Assembly (NCBI RefSeq): GCF_900172255.1 | Contig: NZ_FWFU01000001.1 | Location: 1,116,001 to 1,180,000 of the forward strand | From: Roseovarius halotolerans | Lineage (GTDB): Bacteria > Pseudomonadota > Alphaproteobacteria > Rhodobacterales > Rhodobacteraceae | Direction of reading: 5' to 3' | Length of the DNA: 64,000 nucleotides | In this document: piece after piece, positions 35,851 to 44,871 of the stretch | Position numbering within the stretch: the stretch's first letter is position 1 | Layout of the letters: every line of letters starts with the position of its first letter | The notes under the pieces: generated by a model | Told to the model about the DNA's origin: nothing | Seen by the model: the letters and a program-made list of their open reading frames with translations, nothing else | Databases searched by the model: none | Translations under genes and position numbers: made by a program

Positions 35851-38403
35851 TCAGGCGGCGCGATTACGCGCGGCGAGCCAGTCGATGGTCGCCGCCCAGG
35901 CGCTCTCGATGTCAGGAACGGCTTTCGCCAATGCGTCTGCATCGCCTTGGTGCGCGGCGCTTTCGGCGCGCGCCGCGGCGCGGCGCAGCTCGAGCGCCCC
36001 GATCGTTGCCGCAGCGCCGGCGAAACGATGCAGGCGCCCCGCGATTGTTTCGAGGTCGTTCGGCCCGCTGGAGGACAGCACCCTCATCAGGGCCTCGCCT
36101 TCGGTCCTGAATCCTTCGATCAATCGGATGAACTGTTCCTCTGGCAGGATCGCGCAGAGCTCGTCGGTGACCGAAGGATCGATCGCCTCGCGCGCCTTGC
36201 GGGTGTCGGAAGCCCCCGTGCTTGTCAGCAAACGGCGCAGATCGGCCAGGCGCAGGGGTTTGGTATAGACGTCGTCGATACCTGCGTCATGCAGCTGTTT
36301 GCTCGCCTCGCGTTCGACATGGGCGGTCAGGGCGACGATGCGCGTATCCGCCGAAAGACCGTGGCCGTGACGGATGCGTCTGGTGGCTTCGAGCCCGTCC
36401 ATGCCGGGCATCGAAATGTCCATGATGATCAGGTCGAACCGCCTGGCATTTGCGGCGCTGACCCCGGCGGCGCCGTCCTGCGCGTGGCTGACGCTATGCC
36501 CGTCCTGCTCCAGCATCTCGCCGAGAACGAACCGGTTCGCGGCGTTGTCCTCGACCAGCAGGACGTCCAGCGGCGGACTCCGCTTTAGCGGGCGATCACT
36601 GCCTGTCTTACGATCCATGATCCGGTCACCGACGCCGGGCAGGGGAAGGCGCACCCAAAAGAGGCTCCCTTCGCCGGGAATGCTCTCGGCGCCGATCTTG
36701 CCGCCCATGAGCGTGACAAGGTTGCGTGCAATCCCGAGGCCCAGCCCGGTGCCCTCGACACGGGAGGCGTCGGGAGAGAGGCGCACAAAGTCGTCGAAGA
36801 TGCGCGAAAGGTCCTGTTCGTCAATACCGATCCCGGTATCGGCGACCTGCACCTCGATCAGATCGGTGCCTTGGCCGGGGCTGGCGATGCGCGAGAATTC
36901 GATGGTGATCTGACCTTTGCGGGTGAACTTGATCGCGTTCGACAGGAGGTTCAAGAGCACCTGCTGAACGCGATCGGGATCGCCCAAGACCTCGCCTACG
37001 GGCGCACGGCCGGGGAGCACGCGGATGCTGGTGCCATTGGCCTCGGCCTCGGCCTGCTGGCCGGTCACGATTCCGTCAATCAGCGCCTCGAGGTCGAAGG
37101 CGGCTTCACGCAGTGTCAGTTGGCGCCCATCGGAGCGCGCGATATCCAGCGCATCGTTGATCTGGTTGAGCAGCAATTGCCCCGAGCTTTTCATGATCGC
37201 CGTATAGCGCACCTGCTCCTTCGACAGACGGGTGCCATCCAGAAGGTCGAGCGCCCCCAGGATCCCGTGTAGCGGCGTGCGCATCTCGTGGCTGCTGCGG
37301 CCCAGAAAACGGGCCTTGGCGCGTTCGCTGGACAGCGCCTTGTCGCGCGCGGCCTGGACTTCGGCTTCGGCGGCAACACGGTCCGAAATGTCACGGATGA
37401 AACAGACACAGACCGCATCGCTGGCCCGCATCGCCATGTTGGCCGACACTTCGACCGGGACCAGCGCGCCATCTGCCGCCCTTGCCAGCAACTGCGGGGG
37501 AGCCTTGCACAGGCCTGCGGAAAGCGCCTGCAGACGGCTGCTGTCGATCGGGCTGACGCTACCATCGGTCTCCCGTGCCAACAGGATATCGCTGAGCCTG
37601 ACAGGCGCGTCGCCGGGACGGTCGAGGTCAAAGGTACGTCGCGCCGTGTCGTTGGTCTCGGCGACACTTCCATCGGGCCGGACCACCAGGATGGCATCCC
37701 CCGAGGTATTGAGGATCGTCGAGAGCCGGTTGAGCGTCGCCCGGTTCTGCAGTGCGCGCCGGTGGTTGAGCGCATTGAGCCGCCAGAGCACCCACATCAG
37801 CGACAGCATGGCTGCCAACATCAGAAGGCTGATGACCGTCATCTGCCGCAATGTGGTGGTGAGCGAGGTTCGTTCCGCATCGGCACGCGCGGCATCAAGG
37901 GCGATGCCCGCGCTGGAGAGACGCCGGATCGAAGGCGTCAGGCTGGTGGTGGCGTGCAGGAGCGCGCTGCGCGCGGCGACCATCTGAGCGTCATCGAGGT
38001 CGATCAGTGCAGCCATGTCGTCCAACGTGGCGCACATTGCTTCGACCTCGGCGAGGGCCATGCTGTTGTCGGCGAATGCCTTGCGATATGCGCCGCTGCT
38101 CATGAAGGTGGTCGCGCGGCTGTAAAGCACGTCGAAACGCAGGCGAACCTCGTGGATATCGGCGGGAGCCGGGTCGTCCAGACGGTCGAGCGCGCGCGCG
38201 AGTTTAACCTGATCGACCTCGAGCTGCGCCAATGTCCATTCGATATTGTCATGCGCGGCGCTGCCATAGCGATCGAGCTTGAAATACACCTGAAAAGCGA
38301 GGAACGCGGTTGCGAGCATACATGCCAGCGACAGCACGCCGAACAGGACCAGCGGCGCGTTGCGGCGGGACAGGCGGGTCTTGAGATGTGCAAACGCGCT
38401 CAC
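35851..38403 (-). CDS. Hybrid sensor histidine kinase with REC and HPt domains
   Basis: This 850-residue membrane sensor kinase has two membrane helices (near residues 15-40 and 190-220) bracketing a helical periplasmic loop of about 150 residues. A PAS-like region (STILNTSGDAILVVRPDGSVA) and a coiled linker follow. The HisKA phospho-acceptor is His372 in SHEMRTPLHG, the ATPase has GTGLGLGIARNLV, the receiver Asp662 is in IIMDISMPG, and the C-terminal HPt His792 is in LHRFAGAAATIG. This is a full phosphorelay ending in HPt, which would pass phosphate to a separate response regulator such as the divergent NarL-type one. GTG at 38403 is inferred as start. The gene follows the molybdopterin-fold gene by 31 bases. 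Confidence 0.88.
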   Translation of the reverse strand: MSAFAHLKTRLSRRNAPLVLFGVLSLACMLATAFLAFQVYFKLDRYGSAAHDNIEWTLAQLEVDQVKLARALDRLDDPAPADIHEVRLRFDVLYSRATTFMSSGAYRKAFADNSMALAEVEAMCATLDDMAALIDLDDAQMVAARSALLHATTSLTPSIRRLSSAGIALDAARADAERTSLTTTLRQMTVISLLMLAAMLSLMWVLWRLNALNHRRALQNRATLNRLSTILNTSGDAILVVRPDGSVAETNDTARRTFDLDRPGDAPVRLSDILLARETDGSVSPIDSSRLQALSAGLCKAPPQLLARAADGALVPVEVSANMAMRASDAVCVCFIRDISDRVAAEAEVQAARDKALSSERAKARFLGRSSHEMRTPLHGILGALDLLDGTRLSKEQVRYTAIMKSSGQLLLNQINDALDIARSDGRQLTLREAAFDLEALIDGIVTGQQAEAEANGTSIRVLPGRAPVGEVLGDPDRVQQVLLNLLSNAIKFTRKGQITIEFSRIASPGQGTDLIEVQVADTGIGIDEQDLSRIFDDFVRLSPDASRVEGTGLGLGIARNLVTLMGGKIGAESIPGEGSLFWVRLPLPGVGDRIMDRKTGSDRPLKRSPPLDVLLVEDNAANRFVLGEMLEQDGHSVSHAQDGAAGVSAANARRFDLIIMDISMPGMDGLEATRRIRHGHGLSADTRIVALTAHVEREASKQLHDAGIDDVYTKPLRLADLRRLLTSTGASDTRKAREAIDPSVTDELCAILPEEQFIRLIEGFRTEGEALMRVLSSSGPNDLETIAGRLHRFAGAAATIGALELRRAAARAESAAHQGDADALAKAVPDIESAWAATIDWLAARNRAA

Positions 38404-38434
38404 GTTTCGATCCGTTCTACGGCAGGCCGATACA

Positions 38435-38974
38435 CTAGCGCGTCGCGACGATGCGGTCCAGTTGCCAGATGCTGCGGGAATAGTGGGTTTCGGTGCGGTA
38501 CGCGGGGTTGCGATCCCAGTCATAAACCAGCCAGAGCGGGCCTTTCTGACGGAGAGTCATGATCTTGCCGTTGCGCTCATATGCCAGCAGTTCACCGCCT
38601 TCCTCGATCGCGTCGACCGGGATGCGCACGACGTAGTCGTTGACGGCGAAAAGCTCGAGCGTGCCGCTGCGGATGCCATGATGAGCAAGCAGCGTGGCAA
38701 GCCAGACGCCGGTAAAACGCTGCGTTCCGAAGGTCCAGTTGGTGCTGGTTTCGATGGTGGCCGAGGGGAGCGCGAGGAGCTGGGAATAGGTCATCTCGAC
38801 AGTTTGTCGCGTGCAACGCACGTCTGAGGATTCATCAATTATTTCAAGGGAAAGAACAGGTCGCGACGCCTCATCCGCAGCAGCGCGGGCAGGGCCGCTC
38901 ATGGCAAGGACAGCCAGCCCGAGCAGCGCCGCGACCCACGCTGGCGAATTCGTATTCCGATGGCTTCGCGACAC
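38435..38974 (-). CDS. Periplasmic molybdopterin-fold protein without catalytic cysteine (sensor partner)
   Basis: This 179-residue protein has a signal peptide (AWVAALLGLAVLAMSGPARA) and a domain resembling the oxidoreductase molybdopterin-binding fold of the SUOX/YedY type: QTVEMTYSQLLALPSATIET, then FTGVWLATLLAHHGI, then DYVVRIPVDAIEEGGELLA and GPLWLVYDWD. In SUOX-type enzymes a cysteine just after the first motif binds molybdenum; here that position reads TSTNWTFGTQ and the only mature cysteine lies earlier, in DVRCTRQ. It may act as a binding or sensing protein. It is 31 bases upstream of the kinase gene, so it probably modulates that sensor. GTG at 38974 with GGAG upstream is the inferred start. 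Confidence 0.7.
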   Translation of the reverse strand: MSRSHRNTNSPAWVAALLGLAVLAMSGPARAAADEASRPVLSLEIIDESSDVRCTRQTVEMTYSQLLALPSATIETSTNWTFGTQRFTGVWLATLLAHHGIRSGTLELFAVNDYVVRIPVDAIEEGGELLAYERNGKIMTLRQKGPLWLVYDWDRNPAYRTETHYSRSIWQLDRIVATR

Positions 38975-39162
38975 TGTATTGCACGCTCCGTCGAGATCGG
39001 CCAGAACCGCGCAACATTGTCCCGCGGGTGGCATTTTCCTATGCAATGCCGCAGGCAGCGCATAAACTATCTGTAAGCCTGTCATGCTTGGTCTGTAAAG
39101 TGAGTGGGGCTCTGGCGGGGCGCGCGGTGGCGCTGCGCGGGAGATTGGTTCGGGAACGTGAC

Positions 39163-39768
39163 ATGAAGAAGCTATTGATCGCCGACGACCATGAACTGGT
39201 CCGGGAAACGATCGCGGATTACTTGCGATTGCAGGGGGGGTTCGAGGTTGCGTCGGCGGATGCATTGGAAAGCGCGCTGGAAGCCGAACGCAAGAACGGC
39301 CCCTATGACATTGTTTTACTTGATTATTCCATGCCGGGGATGGATTCCCTTTCGGGGTTGAGGCGGATGCGGGCCGAGACCGGCTGCCCGGTGGCGATCC
39401 TGTCGGGCACGGCCACGCCCGAAATCGCGCGCCGGGCGTTGCGGGCCGGGGCGGCGGGCTACCTGCCCAAGACCCTCGGCCCGAAGGCGCTGATCGAGGC
39501 GGTGCGGGAGATGCTGGCGGGCAACATCTATCGGCCAGAGGAATTCCTTACGGATCAAGAAGATAGCAGCGAGGCCGTGCACCTGACGCCGCGCGAGCTG
39601 GATGTGGTGCGGGGACTGACAGAGGGCAAATCCAACAAGGAAATCGCCCGTGACTTCGATATCCAGGAAGTCACCGTGAAACTGCACGTAAAGACCCTGT
39701 CGCGCAAACTGGGGGCAAGAAACCGGACCCATGCCGCGATGCTGGCGCGGGATCTGGGGCTAATCTGA
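39163..39768 (+). CDS. NarL/FixJ-type response regulator
   Basis: This 201-residue cytoplasmic regulator has a receiver domain at residues 1-120 with acidic pocket DDH at 8-10, phospho-acceptor Asp54 in VLLDYSMPG, and Lys in YLPKTLG. A LuxR-type HTH follows at about 140-195 (LTPRELDVVRGLTEGKSNKE, then EVTVKLHVKTLSRKLGARNR). The ATG at 39163 starts the receiver exactly; the upstream frame is non-domain sequence. Divergent from the molybdopterin-fold/kinase pair, it is the likely receiver of the HPt phosphate and the output of that system. Target genes are not known. Confidence 0.9.
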   Translation: MKKLLIADDHELVRETIADYLRLQGGFEVASADALESALEAERKNGPYDIVLLDYSMPGMDSLSGLRRMRAETGCPVAILSGTATPEIARRALRAGAAGYLPKTLGPKALIEAVREMLAGNIYRPEEFLTDQEDSSEAVHLTPRELDVVRGLTEGKSNKEIARDFDIQEVTVKLHVKTLSRKLGARNRTHAAMLARDLGLI

Positions 39769-39961
39769 TCCTCGCCCGAGAATCACCCTTCAACCAACTG
39801 ATTAACAACGAAAAACGGTGATCGGCATTGCGGCTGTATCACGTCGGTATCGCGTCGGTGCCATGCACCGCACCGGGTAGGGGTTAACAAAGAGTTCGTC
39901 ATGAATGGCGGGGTGGTTTGTACGGAAGAGGGGTGGGGGCGTTCCTGATACATCAGCACGA

Positions 39962-40846
39962 TCACTCAGCCGCCAGAGCCGCCCGATCCTGCCGTGGCGA
40001 GAGGCCGAACTTCCTCGCATATTCGCGCGAGAACTGAGCCGAGCTTTCGTAGCCGACGCGAAAGGCAACCTCTGACACCTTGGCGTCGGAGGAGCGCAGC
40101 GCGTCGCGGGCGTGCAGCAGGCGCAGGTCTTTCTGGTATTGCAGCGGCGAAGTACCGGTGACCGCCTTGAAATGCTCGAAGAAAGCGGATTGGCTCATGC
40201 CCACGCGATCGGCAAGCTCCCCCACGATCACCGTGCGCGACAGATCGGACTGGATCTCGCGCGTCGCCTGATAGATGCGGCTGGCGGTGGTCTCGTGCCA
40301 GAGCAGCTTTTGCAGCGTGTCGGCATGGGGACCGAGAAGCAGCCGGGCGTGGATTTCCTGCCGGGTGATCGGGGCCAGCAATGGGCGTGTCGCATCGCCT
40401 GCGCATTGGTCCAGATACCGGGTCAGTGCGTCCTGCATCGCGGGATCGGTCGGGCAGAGCGTGATCGAGAACGGGTCCTGGCTGCGCGTTCCGCGCGCGG
40501 GCGGCATGGCAGGTGCCAGGCCGCGCAGCAGGTCGAGGTCGAGCGGGAAGACCAGCGCGACATAGGGCGTCTCGGGCGTCGCCTGAGTGATCCGGGAGAC
40601 GACCGGCAGCGCATGGCTGACGAGCAGAGATTGACCGCTCGCTACGGTCAGGCTGTGCGCGCCCGCGCTGACCTGCTTGGCACCTTGCAGGACGCTACAG
40701 AGAAGCGGGCGATAAACGGTTGCCTGCTGCGGGCTGGGCGCCGTGAACCGCAGGAAGTGCATCCCGCTTTCGGCATGGGCAAGGCCGCCCCGAGGCTCCC
40801 CGGCCTGATCCATCAGCGCCACGGCGCGGTCCAGCAATCCGGTCAT
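39962..40846 (-). CDS. AraC-family transcriptional regulator
   Basis: This 294-residue regulator has a YqhC/AraC_N-type cupin N-terminal domain (RPLLCSVLQGAKQVSAGAHS, near residue 48) and a C-terminal double HTH (IVGELADRVGMSQSAFFEHFKAVTG; VSEVAFRVGYESSAQFSREY, marking residues 210-275). It is divergent from two short-chain dehydrogenase genes with a 159-base promoter region between. Homologues commonly control aldehyde- or alcohol-related oxidoreductases, and the neighbours fit that. Confidence 0.87.
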   Translation of the reverse strand: MTGLLDRAVALMDQAGEPRGGLAHAESGMHFLRFTAPSPQQATVYRPLLCSVLQGAKQVSAGAHSLTVASGQSLLVSHALPVVSRITQATPETPYVALVFPLDLDLLRGLAPAMPPARGTRSQDPFSITLCPTDPAMQDALTRYLDQCAGDATRPLLAPITRQEIHARLLLGPHADTLQKLLWHETTASRIYQATREIQSDLSRTVIVGELADRVGMSQSAFFEHFKAVTGTSPLQYQKDLRLLHARDALRSSDAKVSEVAFRVGYESSAQFSREYARKFGLSPRQDRAALAAE

Positions 40847-41005
40847 GCGGCTCTCCTTTCACGGATGTCGTAGCATGACACGCCCGGTTTTCATGAAGGA
40901 TAATTTCGTCACCCAGAGGATCAGGCAAGTTTTTCGGATAAATGAGAAAGAACCCACTTATGGCCCGGAGTATCGTGTCTCAATCACCAACAAAGGACAG
41001 GGCAC

Positions 41006-41875
41006 ATGGCAAAGATTTTCATCACCGGAATTGCGGGCGGCTTTGGCCTACCCACCGCAAAGGCGCTGTCAGCGCAGGGGCATCAGGTGGCCGGCAGCGT
41101 CCGAAACCGCTCAGGCCGCAACGCTGACGCCGTCGCCACGCTGGAAGGCTTCGGCGCGCAGATCGTCGAGATGGACGTGACCGACAACGCGAGCGCCGAG
41201 GCAGGCGTGGCCGACGCAATCAGCGCGCTGAACGGGCTGGACGTGCTGTTCAACAATGCCGGAATCGGCTCTTATGGTATTCAGGAACTGATGTCGCCAG
41301 AGGACATGGCCCGCGTCTTCGACGTCAATGTGACCGGCGTGCAGCGGGTCATGCGCGCCGCCTTGCCCCATTTCCGCGCACAGGGGCGTGGAACGGTCCT
41401 CTATACCTCGAGCCTGATCGGGCGCATCGCGACGCCATTCTACGGCACCTATTGCGCGTCGAAATGGGCGCTGGAGGCAATCGTGGAATGCTACCGCACG
41501 GAACTCTCGGGCTTTGGCATCGAATCCTGCATCATCGAGCCGGGTGCGATGCCCACGGCCTTTTTCGACGGCATGGTCACGCCCGACGATCCCGCGCGCG
41601 AGGCTGAATATGGGGATTTTGCCGCCGTCCCGGATCTTTCGGCGCAGGGGCTGGCGCAGATGCTTGAGGCCACGCCCGACCAGCGCCCCGAGCGTATCGC
41701 CGAAGCGGTCACCGCGCTGCTGGCGTTGCCCTTTGGCCAGAAACCCTTTCGCACCGTGGTCGATCACACCGGCGTCGGCCCCGAGATCGAGCGCTACAAC
41801 ACCGCTTTGCATGACGTTACCCGCACCGTCCTGACCAATTTCGGCATCGAAGAGATGCTGCGCCTCAACCCCTGA
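41006..41875 (+). CDS. Short-chain dehydrogenase/reductase (first of pair)
   Basis: This 289-residue classical SDR has a Rossmann motif at residues 7-14 (TGIAGGFG), NNAG at 83-86, catalytic Ser135/136 in YTSSLIG, and Tyr149 and Lys153 in YCASK. The glycine motif is slightly unusual because the standard TGxxxGIG has Phe in place of Ile. The ribosome site AAGGACAGGG precedes the ATG. It would reduce or oxidise a carbonyl or alcohol with NAD(P)(H). It is transcribed with the next SDR and faces the AraC regulator. Substrate unknown. Confidence 0.9.
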   Translation: MAKIFITGIAGGFGLPTAKALSAQGHQVAGSVRNRSGRNADAVATLEGFGAQIVEMDVTDNASAEAGVADAISALNGLDVLFNNAGIGSYGIQELMSPEDMARVFDVNVTGVQRVMRAALPHFRAQGRGTVLYTSSLIGRIATPFYGTYCASKWALEAIVECYRTELSGFGIESCIIEPGAMPTAFFDGMVTPDDPAREAEYGDFAAVPDLSAQGLAQMLEATPDQRPERIAEAVTALLALPFGQKPFRTVVDHTGVGPEIERYNTALHDVTRTVLTNFGIEEMLRLNP

Positions 41876-41887
41876 AGGAGCCAAATC

Positions 41888-42697
41888 ATGCCTGCCATTC
41901 TCATCACCGGCGCATCCTCCGGCATCGGCAAGGCCACGGCGCTGCGCTTTCATGCCGAAGGCTGGAACGTGATCGCCACGATGCGCGATCCCTCCGGCTC
42001 GGATTTCGCCGAGCGCGACAACCTGCTGGTCACCCGCCTCGACGTGACCGATCCCGCCTCGATCGCCGCGGCGGTGGCCGCGGGGATCGACCGTTTCGGC
42101 GCGATCGACGTTTTGCTGAACAATGCGGGCTACGGTGCCTACGGCCCGCTCGAGGCGTTTTCGGCCGACCGCATCCGCCGCCAGTTCGACACCAACGTAA
42201 TCGGTCTGTTGGAGGTCACAAAAGCCGTCCTGCCGCATATGCGTGCCCGCCGCTCGGGCAGCATCGTCAACATATCTTCCATCGGCGGGCAGATCACCTT
42301 TCCGCTCGGGACGCTCTATCACGGCACCAAATTCGCGGTCGAAGGCCTGTCCGAGGCGCTGCATTACGAGTTGGAACCGCTGGGTATCCGCGTGTGCATC
42401 GTCGAACCGGGCATGATCAACACGGATTTCGGCGGTCGCTCCTTCGATTTTGCGATGGATGAAACGCTGACCGATTACGCCCCAACCGCCGAAGCCATGG
42501 GGCGGCTCTTTGGCAAGCTGGCGTCAAACCCTTCGTCGCCCGACGTCGTAGCCGACGTCATCTGGCAGGCCGCGAACGAACCCGGCGACCAACTGAGATT
42601 CCGCGCGGGTCCGGACGCCGTCGACTTGCTGGATCGGCGCAAACAGCAGGATGACGCCAGTTTCATCAGCGGCATCAAGGCCTTGATGACGGAATGA
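41888..42697 (+). CDS. Short-chain dehydrogenase/reductase (second of pair)
   Basis: This 269-residue SDR has TGASSGIG at residues 7-14, NNAGYG at 78-83, the catalytic Ser near 131 (NISSIGG), and Tyr144 and Lys148 in YHGTK. AAGGAG lies eight bases upstream of the ATG, 12 bases after the first SDR stop, so the two are co-transcribed. Both have the layout of carbonyl reductases of the SDR classical group, but they differ in sequence, so they may act on successive steps or different substrates. Confidence 0.9.
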   Translation: MPAILITGASSGIGKATALRFHAEGWNVIATMRDPSGSDFAERDNLLVTRLDVTDPASIAAAVAAGIDRFGAIDVLLNNAGYGAYGPLEAFSADRIRRQFDTNVIGLLEVTKAVLPHMRARRSGSIVNISSIGGQITFPLGTLYHGTKFAVEGLSEALHYELEPLGIRVCIVEPGMINTDFGGRSFDFAMDETLTDYAPTAEAMGRLFGKLASNPSSPDVVADVIWQAANEPGDQLRFRAGPDAVDLLDRRKQQDDASFISGIKALMTE

Positions 42698-42762
42698 GAA
42701 GCTGAAGATCCAAAGCGGGCCGCCGCGCGGCTTCGACGCGCGGTTCCGACACCCCCCATCGA

Positions 42763-42791
42763 AAAACCCCGCGCCGGTGAGGGCGCGGGGC
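42763..42791 (-). terminator. Rho-independent terminator after the methyltransferase gene
   Basis: CCCCGCGCC at 42768-42776 and GGCGCGGGG at 42783-42791 form a perfect 9-base stem with a 6-base loop. Read on the minus strand it is followed at once by five U residues (AAAAA at 42763-42767 on the plus strand). It ends the methyltransferase-MetF operon 27 bases after the last stop. Confidence 0.85.
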
Positions 42792-42817
42792 GTTGGAATG
42801 CTGTCGGCTTTTGAAGA

Positions 42818-43885
42818 TCAGGCGCGGCGGCGGCGGCGGCCTCCGGAGCGGCCGCCACGGGCGCCGGCTTCATCCTCGCCGGGTTTGACGGGGGCCTTGT
42901 TGAACTTGATCCAGGCGCCGCCATGCGGGTCGTTGTCGGTCAGGAAGTTGGCGGCGCGGATGGCCTCCATCTCCTTGCCGGGGCGGGGCAGGGTGGAGCC
43001 GAGCCCGAAGAGCTGGCAGAAGGTCTCGTCATCCATGTCCTCGGGCAGCACGATGCCCGCGGCGGCGACTTCGGCCTTCTTGGCGTCGAGTTCGGATTGC
43101 TTCACCGGCAGCGCCACCGGGTTCATGATGGCGCTGGTCATGCCCGCGCCCATGGCCATCGGCAGGAAGGCGTTGTTGATGCCGTGGCGGTTGGGCAGGC
43201 CGAAGCTGATATTGGAGGCGCCACAGGTGGTGTTGACGCCCAGTTCCTCGCGCAGGCGCCGCACCAGGGTAAAGACCTGAAGCCCGGCGGTGCCCATCGC
43301 GCCGATCGGCATGACCAGCGGGTCGACGACGATGTCATGCGCGGGGATGCCGAAATCGGCGGCGCGCTCCACGATTTTCTTGGCGACGGCGAAACGCACA
43401 TCGGGGTCTTCGGAAATACCGGTATCGTCATTCGAGATGGCGACGACGGGAACGTTGTATTTCTTGACCAGCGGCAGCACCAGTTCGAGGCGGTCCTCCT
43501 CGCCGGTGACCGAGTTGAGGAGCGGGCGGCCTTCGCAGGCGGCGAGACCGGCCTCGAGCGCGGCGGGCACCGAGCTGTCGATGCAGAGCGGCACATCGAC
43601 GAGACCCTGCACCAGTTCGATGATCTTGGTCATCAGCGGCGGTTCGGTCTCGTTCGGGTTGGGGTTGGAGTTGTAGACCACGCCCGCGTTGATATCGAGA
43701 ACGGTCGCCCCTGCCGCGACCTGCGCCAGCGCGTCCTTCTCGACGGTCGAGAAATCGCCCGCCTCAAGCTCGGCAGCGAGTTTCTTGCGCCCGGTGGGGT
43801 TGATCCGTTCACCGATCACGCAGAAGGGCTGATCGAACCCGATGATGGCGGTCTTGGTTTTGCTTTCGACGACTGTGCGGGTCAT
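42818..43885 (-). CDS. Methyltetrahydrofolate:corrinoid methyltransferase family protein
   Basis: This 355-residue pterin-binding TIM-barrel protein moves a methyl group between methyl-THF and a corrinoid protein. The pterin-binding features are FCVIGERINPTGRKKLAAEL near residue 22 and LDINAGVVYNSNPNPNETE near 65, plus VVDPLVMPIGAMG and CGASNISFGLPNR. The last 20 residues are an arginine/glycine-rich tail (GGRSGGRRRRRA). It is the last gene of a three-gene operon with MetF and a small 'virulence factor'-family protein, and is followed by a strong terminator. In this operon type it would shuttle methyl groups from demethylation of methylated amines or sulphonium compounds into folate. Confidence 0.88.
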   Translation of the reverse strand: MTRTVVESKTKTAIIGFDQPFCVIGERINPTGRKKLAAELEAGDFSTVEKDALAQVAAGATVLDINAGVVYNSNPNPNETEPPLMTKIIELVQGLVDVPLCIDSSVPAALEAGLAACEGRPLLNSVTGEEDRLELVLPLVKKYNVPVVAISNDDTGISEDPDVRFAVAKKIVERAADFGIPAHDIVVDPLVMPIGAMGTAGLQVFTLVRRLREELGVNTTCGASNISFGLPNRHGINNAFLPMAMGAGMTSAIMNPVALPVKQSELDAKKAEVAAAGIVLPEDMDDETFCQLFGLGSTLPRPGKEMEAIRAANFLTDNDPHGGAWIKFNKAPVKPGEDEAGARGGRSGGRRRRRA

Positions 43886-43905
43886 TGTTGATTTGTGTCC
43901 TTCGC

Positions 43906-44871
43906 TCAGGATGCGTTTGCGGGGACGGCGGAAGATCCGCCGTTTTCGATAGCCCAGGTGGCGTTGGTCTTGATGCCGCCCAGCGGGAAGAAATGGACCG
44001 CCTCGATGTTGAAATCGGGGTTGGCGGCCTTGTGGGCGGCCAGTTCGGTCAGAACCTCGGTGGGTTCGTAGGGCAGCAGCAGCTTGGAGACATCCATAGC
44101 GCGTTTCTGAAGAACTTTCAAAGACGGTCCGACACCGCAGGCGATGGCGAACTTGATCAGGGTCTGCAGCTTGGCGGGACCGGCGATGCCGATATGGACG
44201 GGCAGGGTGATGCCCGCCGCGCTGAGCCTGTCCGCCCAGGCGATGATCGGCTTGGCGTCAAAGGCGAACTGCGTGGCCAGGGCCATGTCGGCATCGGTAC
44301 GTTCAGAGAATTTCTGTTTCCACTGAAGGGCTTCTTCGACGAGTTTCATCCCGCCATCCGGGTCGATATCGCGGTTGCCCTCGGGGTGGCCGGCCACATG
44401 CAGCCGGGTGAAACCGGCGCGATCGAATTCGCCGGTCTCGAGCAGCTGCATGGAGCTGTCGAAATCGCCATGCGGCCTGGCGACGCCACCGGCCAGCAAA
44501 AGCGCCTGATCGACCCCGGCCTCGCCCTGGTATCGGGCGATCCAGTCGGCCAGCATGGCCTTGTCGCGGATGATCCGGGCCGGGAAATGCGGCATCACCG
44601 GATAGCCTTCGCGTGCAAGGCGGGCGGCGGTGGCGACCATGTCCTCGATCGGGGTGCCCTCGATATGGGCGATATAGACGCGGGTGCCTTCGGGCAGCAG
44701 GTCGCGGAACGACTCGACCTTCTCGGAGGTGCGCGGCATCACCTCGATGGAATAGCCCTTGAGAAAGGCCTCGACATGCGGATTGACGGGGGCAGGGCCT
44801 GCGGACCCGGCATCACGTTTCTTGAAGTTCAACAGAGCCATTGCGGCCTCCCATAGCGATCCGGGGGTCAT
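43906..44871 (-). CDS. metF: Methylenetetrahydrofolate reductase-like protein
   Basis: This 321-residue FAD-dependent reductase-fold protein lacks some classical MetF landmarks but has the barrel pattern: SIEVMPRTSEKVESFRDLLP near residue 41, VYIAHIEGTPIEDMVA near 65, ADMALATQFAFDAKPII near 195, and VHIGIAGPAKLQTLIKFAI near 220. It would interconvert methylene-THF and methyl-THF, here probably in the oxidative direction because its partner delivers methyl-THF. The ATG overlaps the upstream stop by four bases (ATGA); an internal ATG (MALLNFKK) 30 bases later is an alternative. Confidence 0.88.
   Translation of the reverse strand: MTPGSLWEAAMALLNFKKRDAGSAGPAPVNPHVEAFLKGYSIEVMPRTSEKVESFRDLLPEGTRVYIAHIEGTPIEDMVATAARLAREGYPVMPHFPARIIRDKAMLADWIARYQGEAGVDQALLLAGGVARPHGDFDSSMQLLETGEFDRAGFTRLHVAGHPEGNRDIDPDGGMKLVEEALQWKQKFSERTDADMALATQFAFDAKPIIAWADRLSAAGITLPVHIGIAGPAKLQTLIKFAIACGVGPSLKVLQKRAMDVSKLLLPYEPTEVLTELAAHKAANPDFNIEAVHFFPLGGIKTNATWAIENGGSSAVPANAS

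Noticed and set aside
39783..39965. 60-codon minus-strand frame between the response regulator and the AraC gene
   Set aside because: No ribosome site that stands out and no recognisable pattern; the gap (39769-39961) is better left as intergenic.
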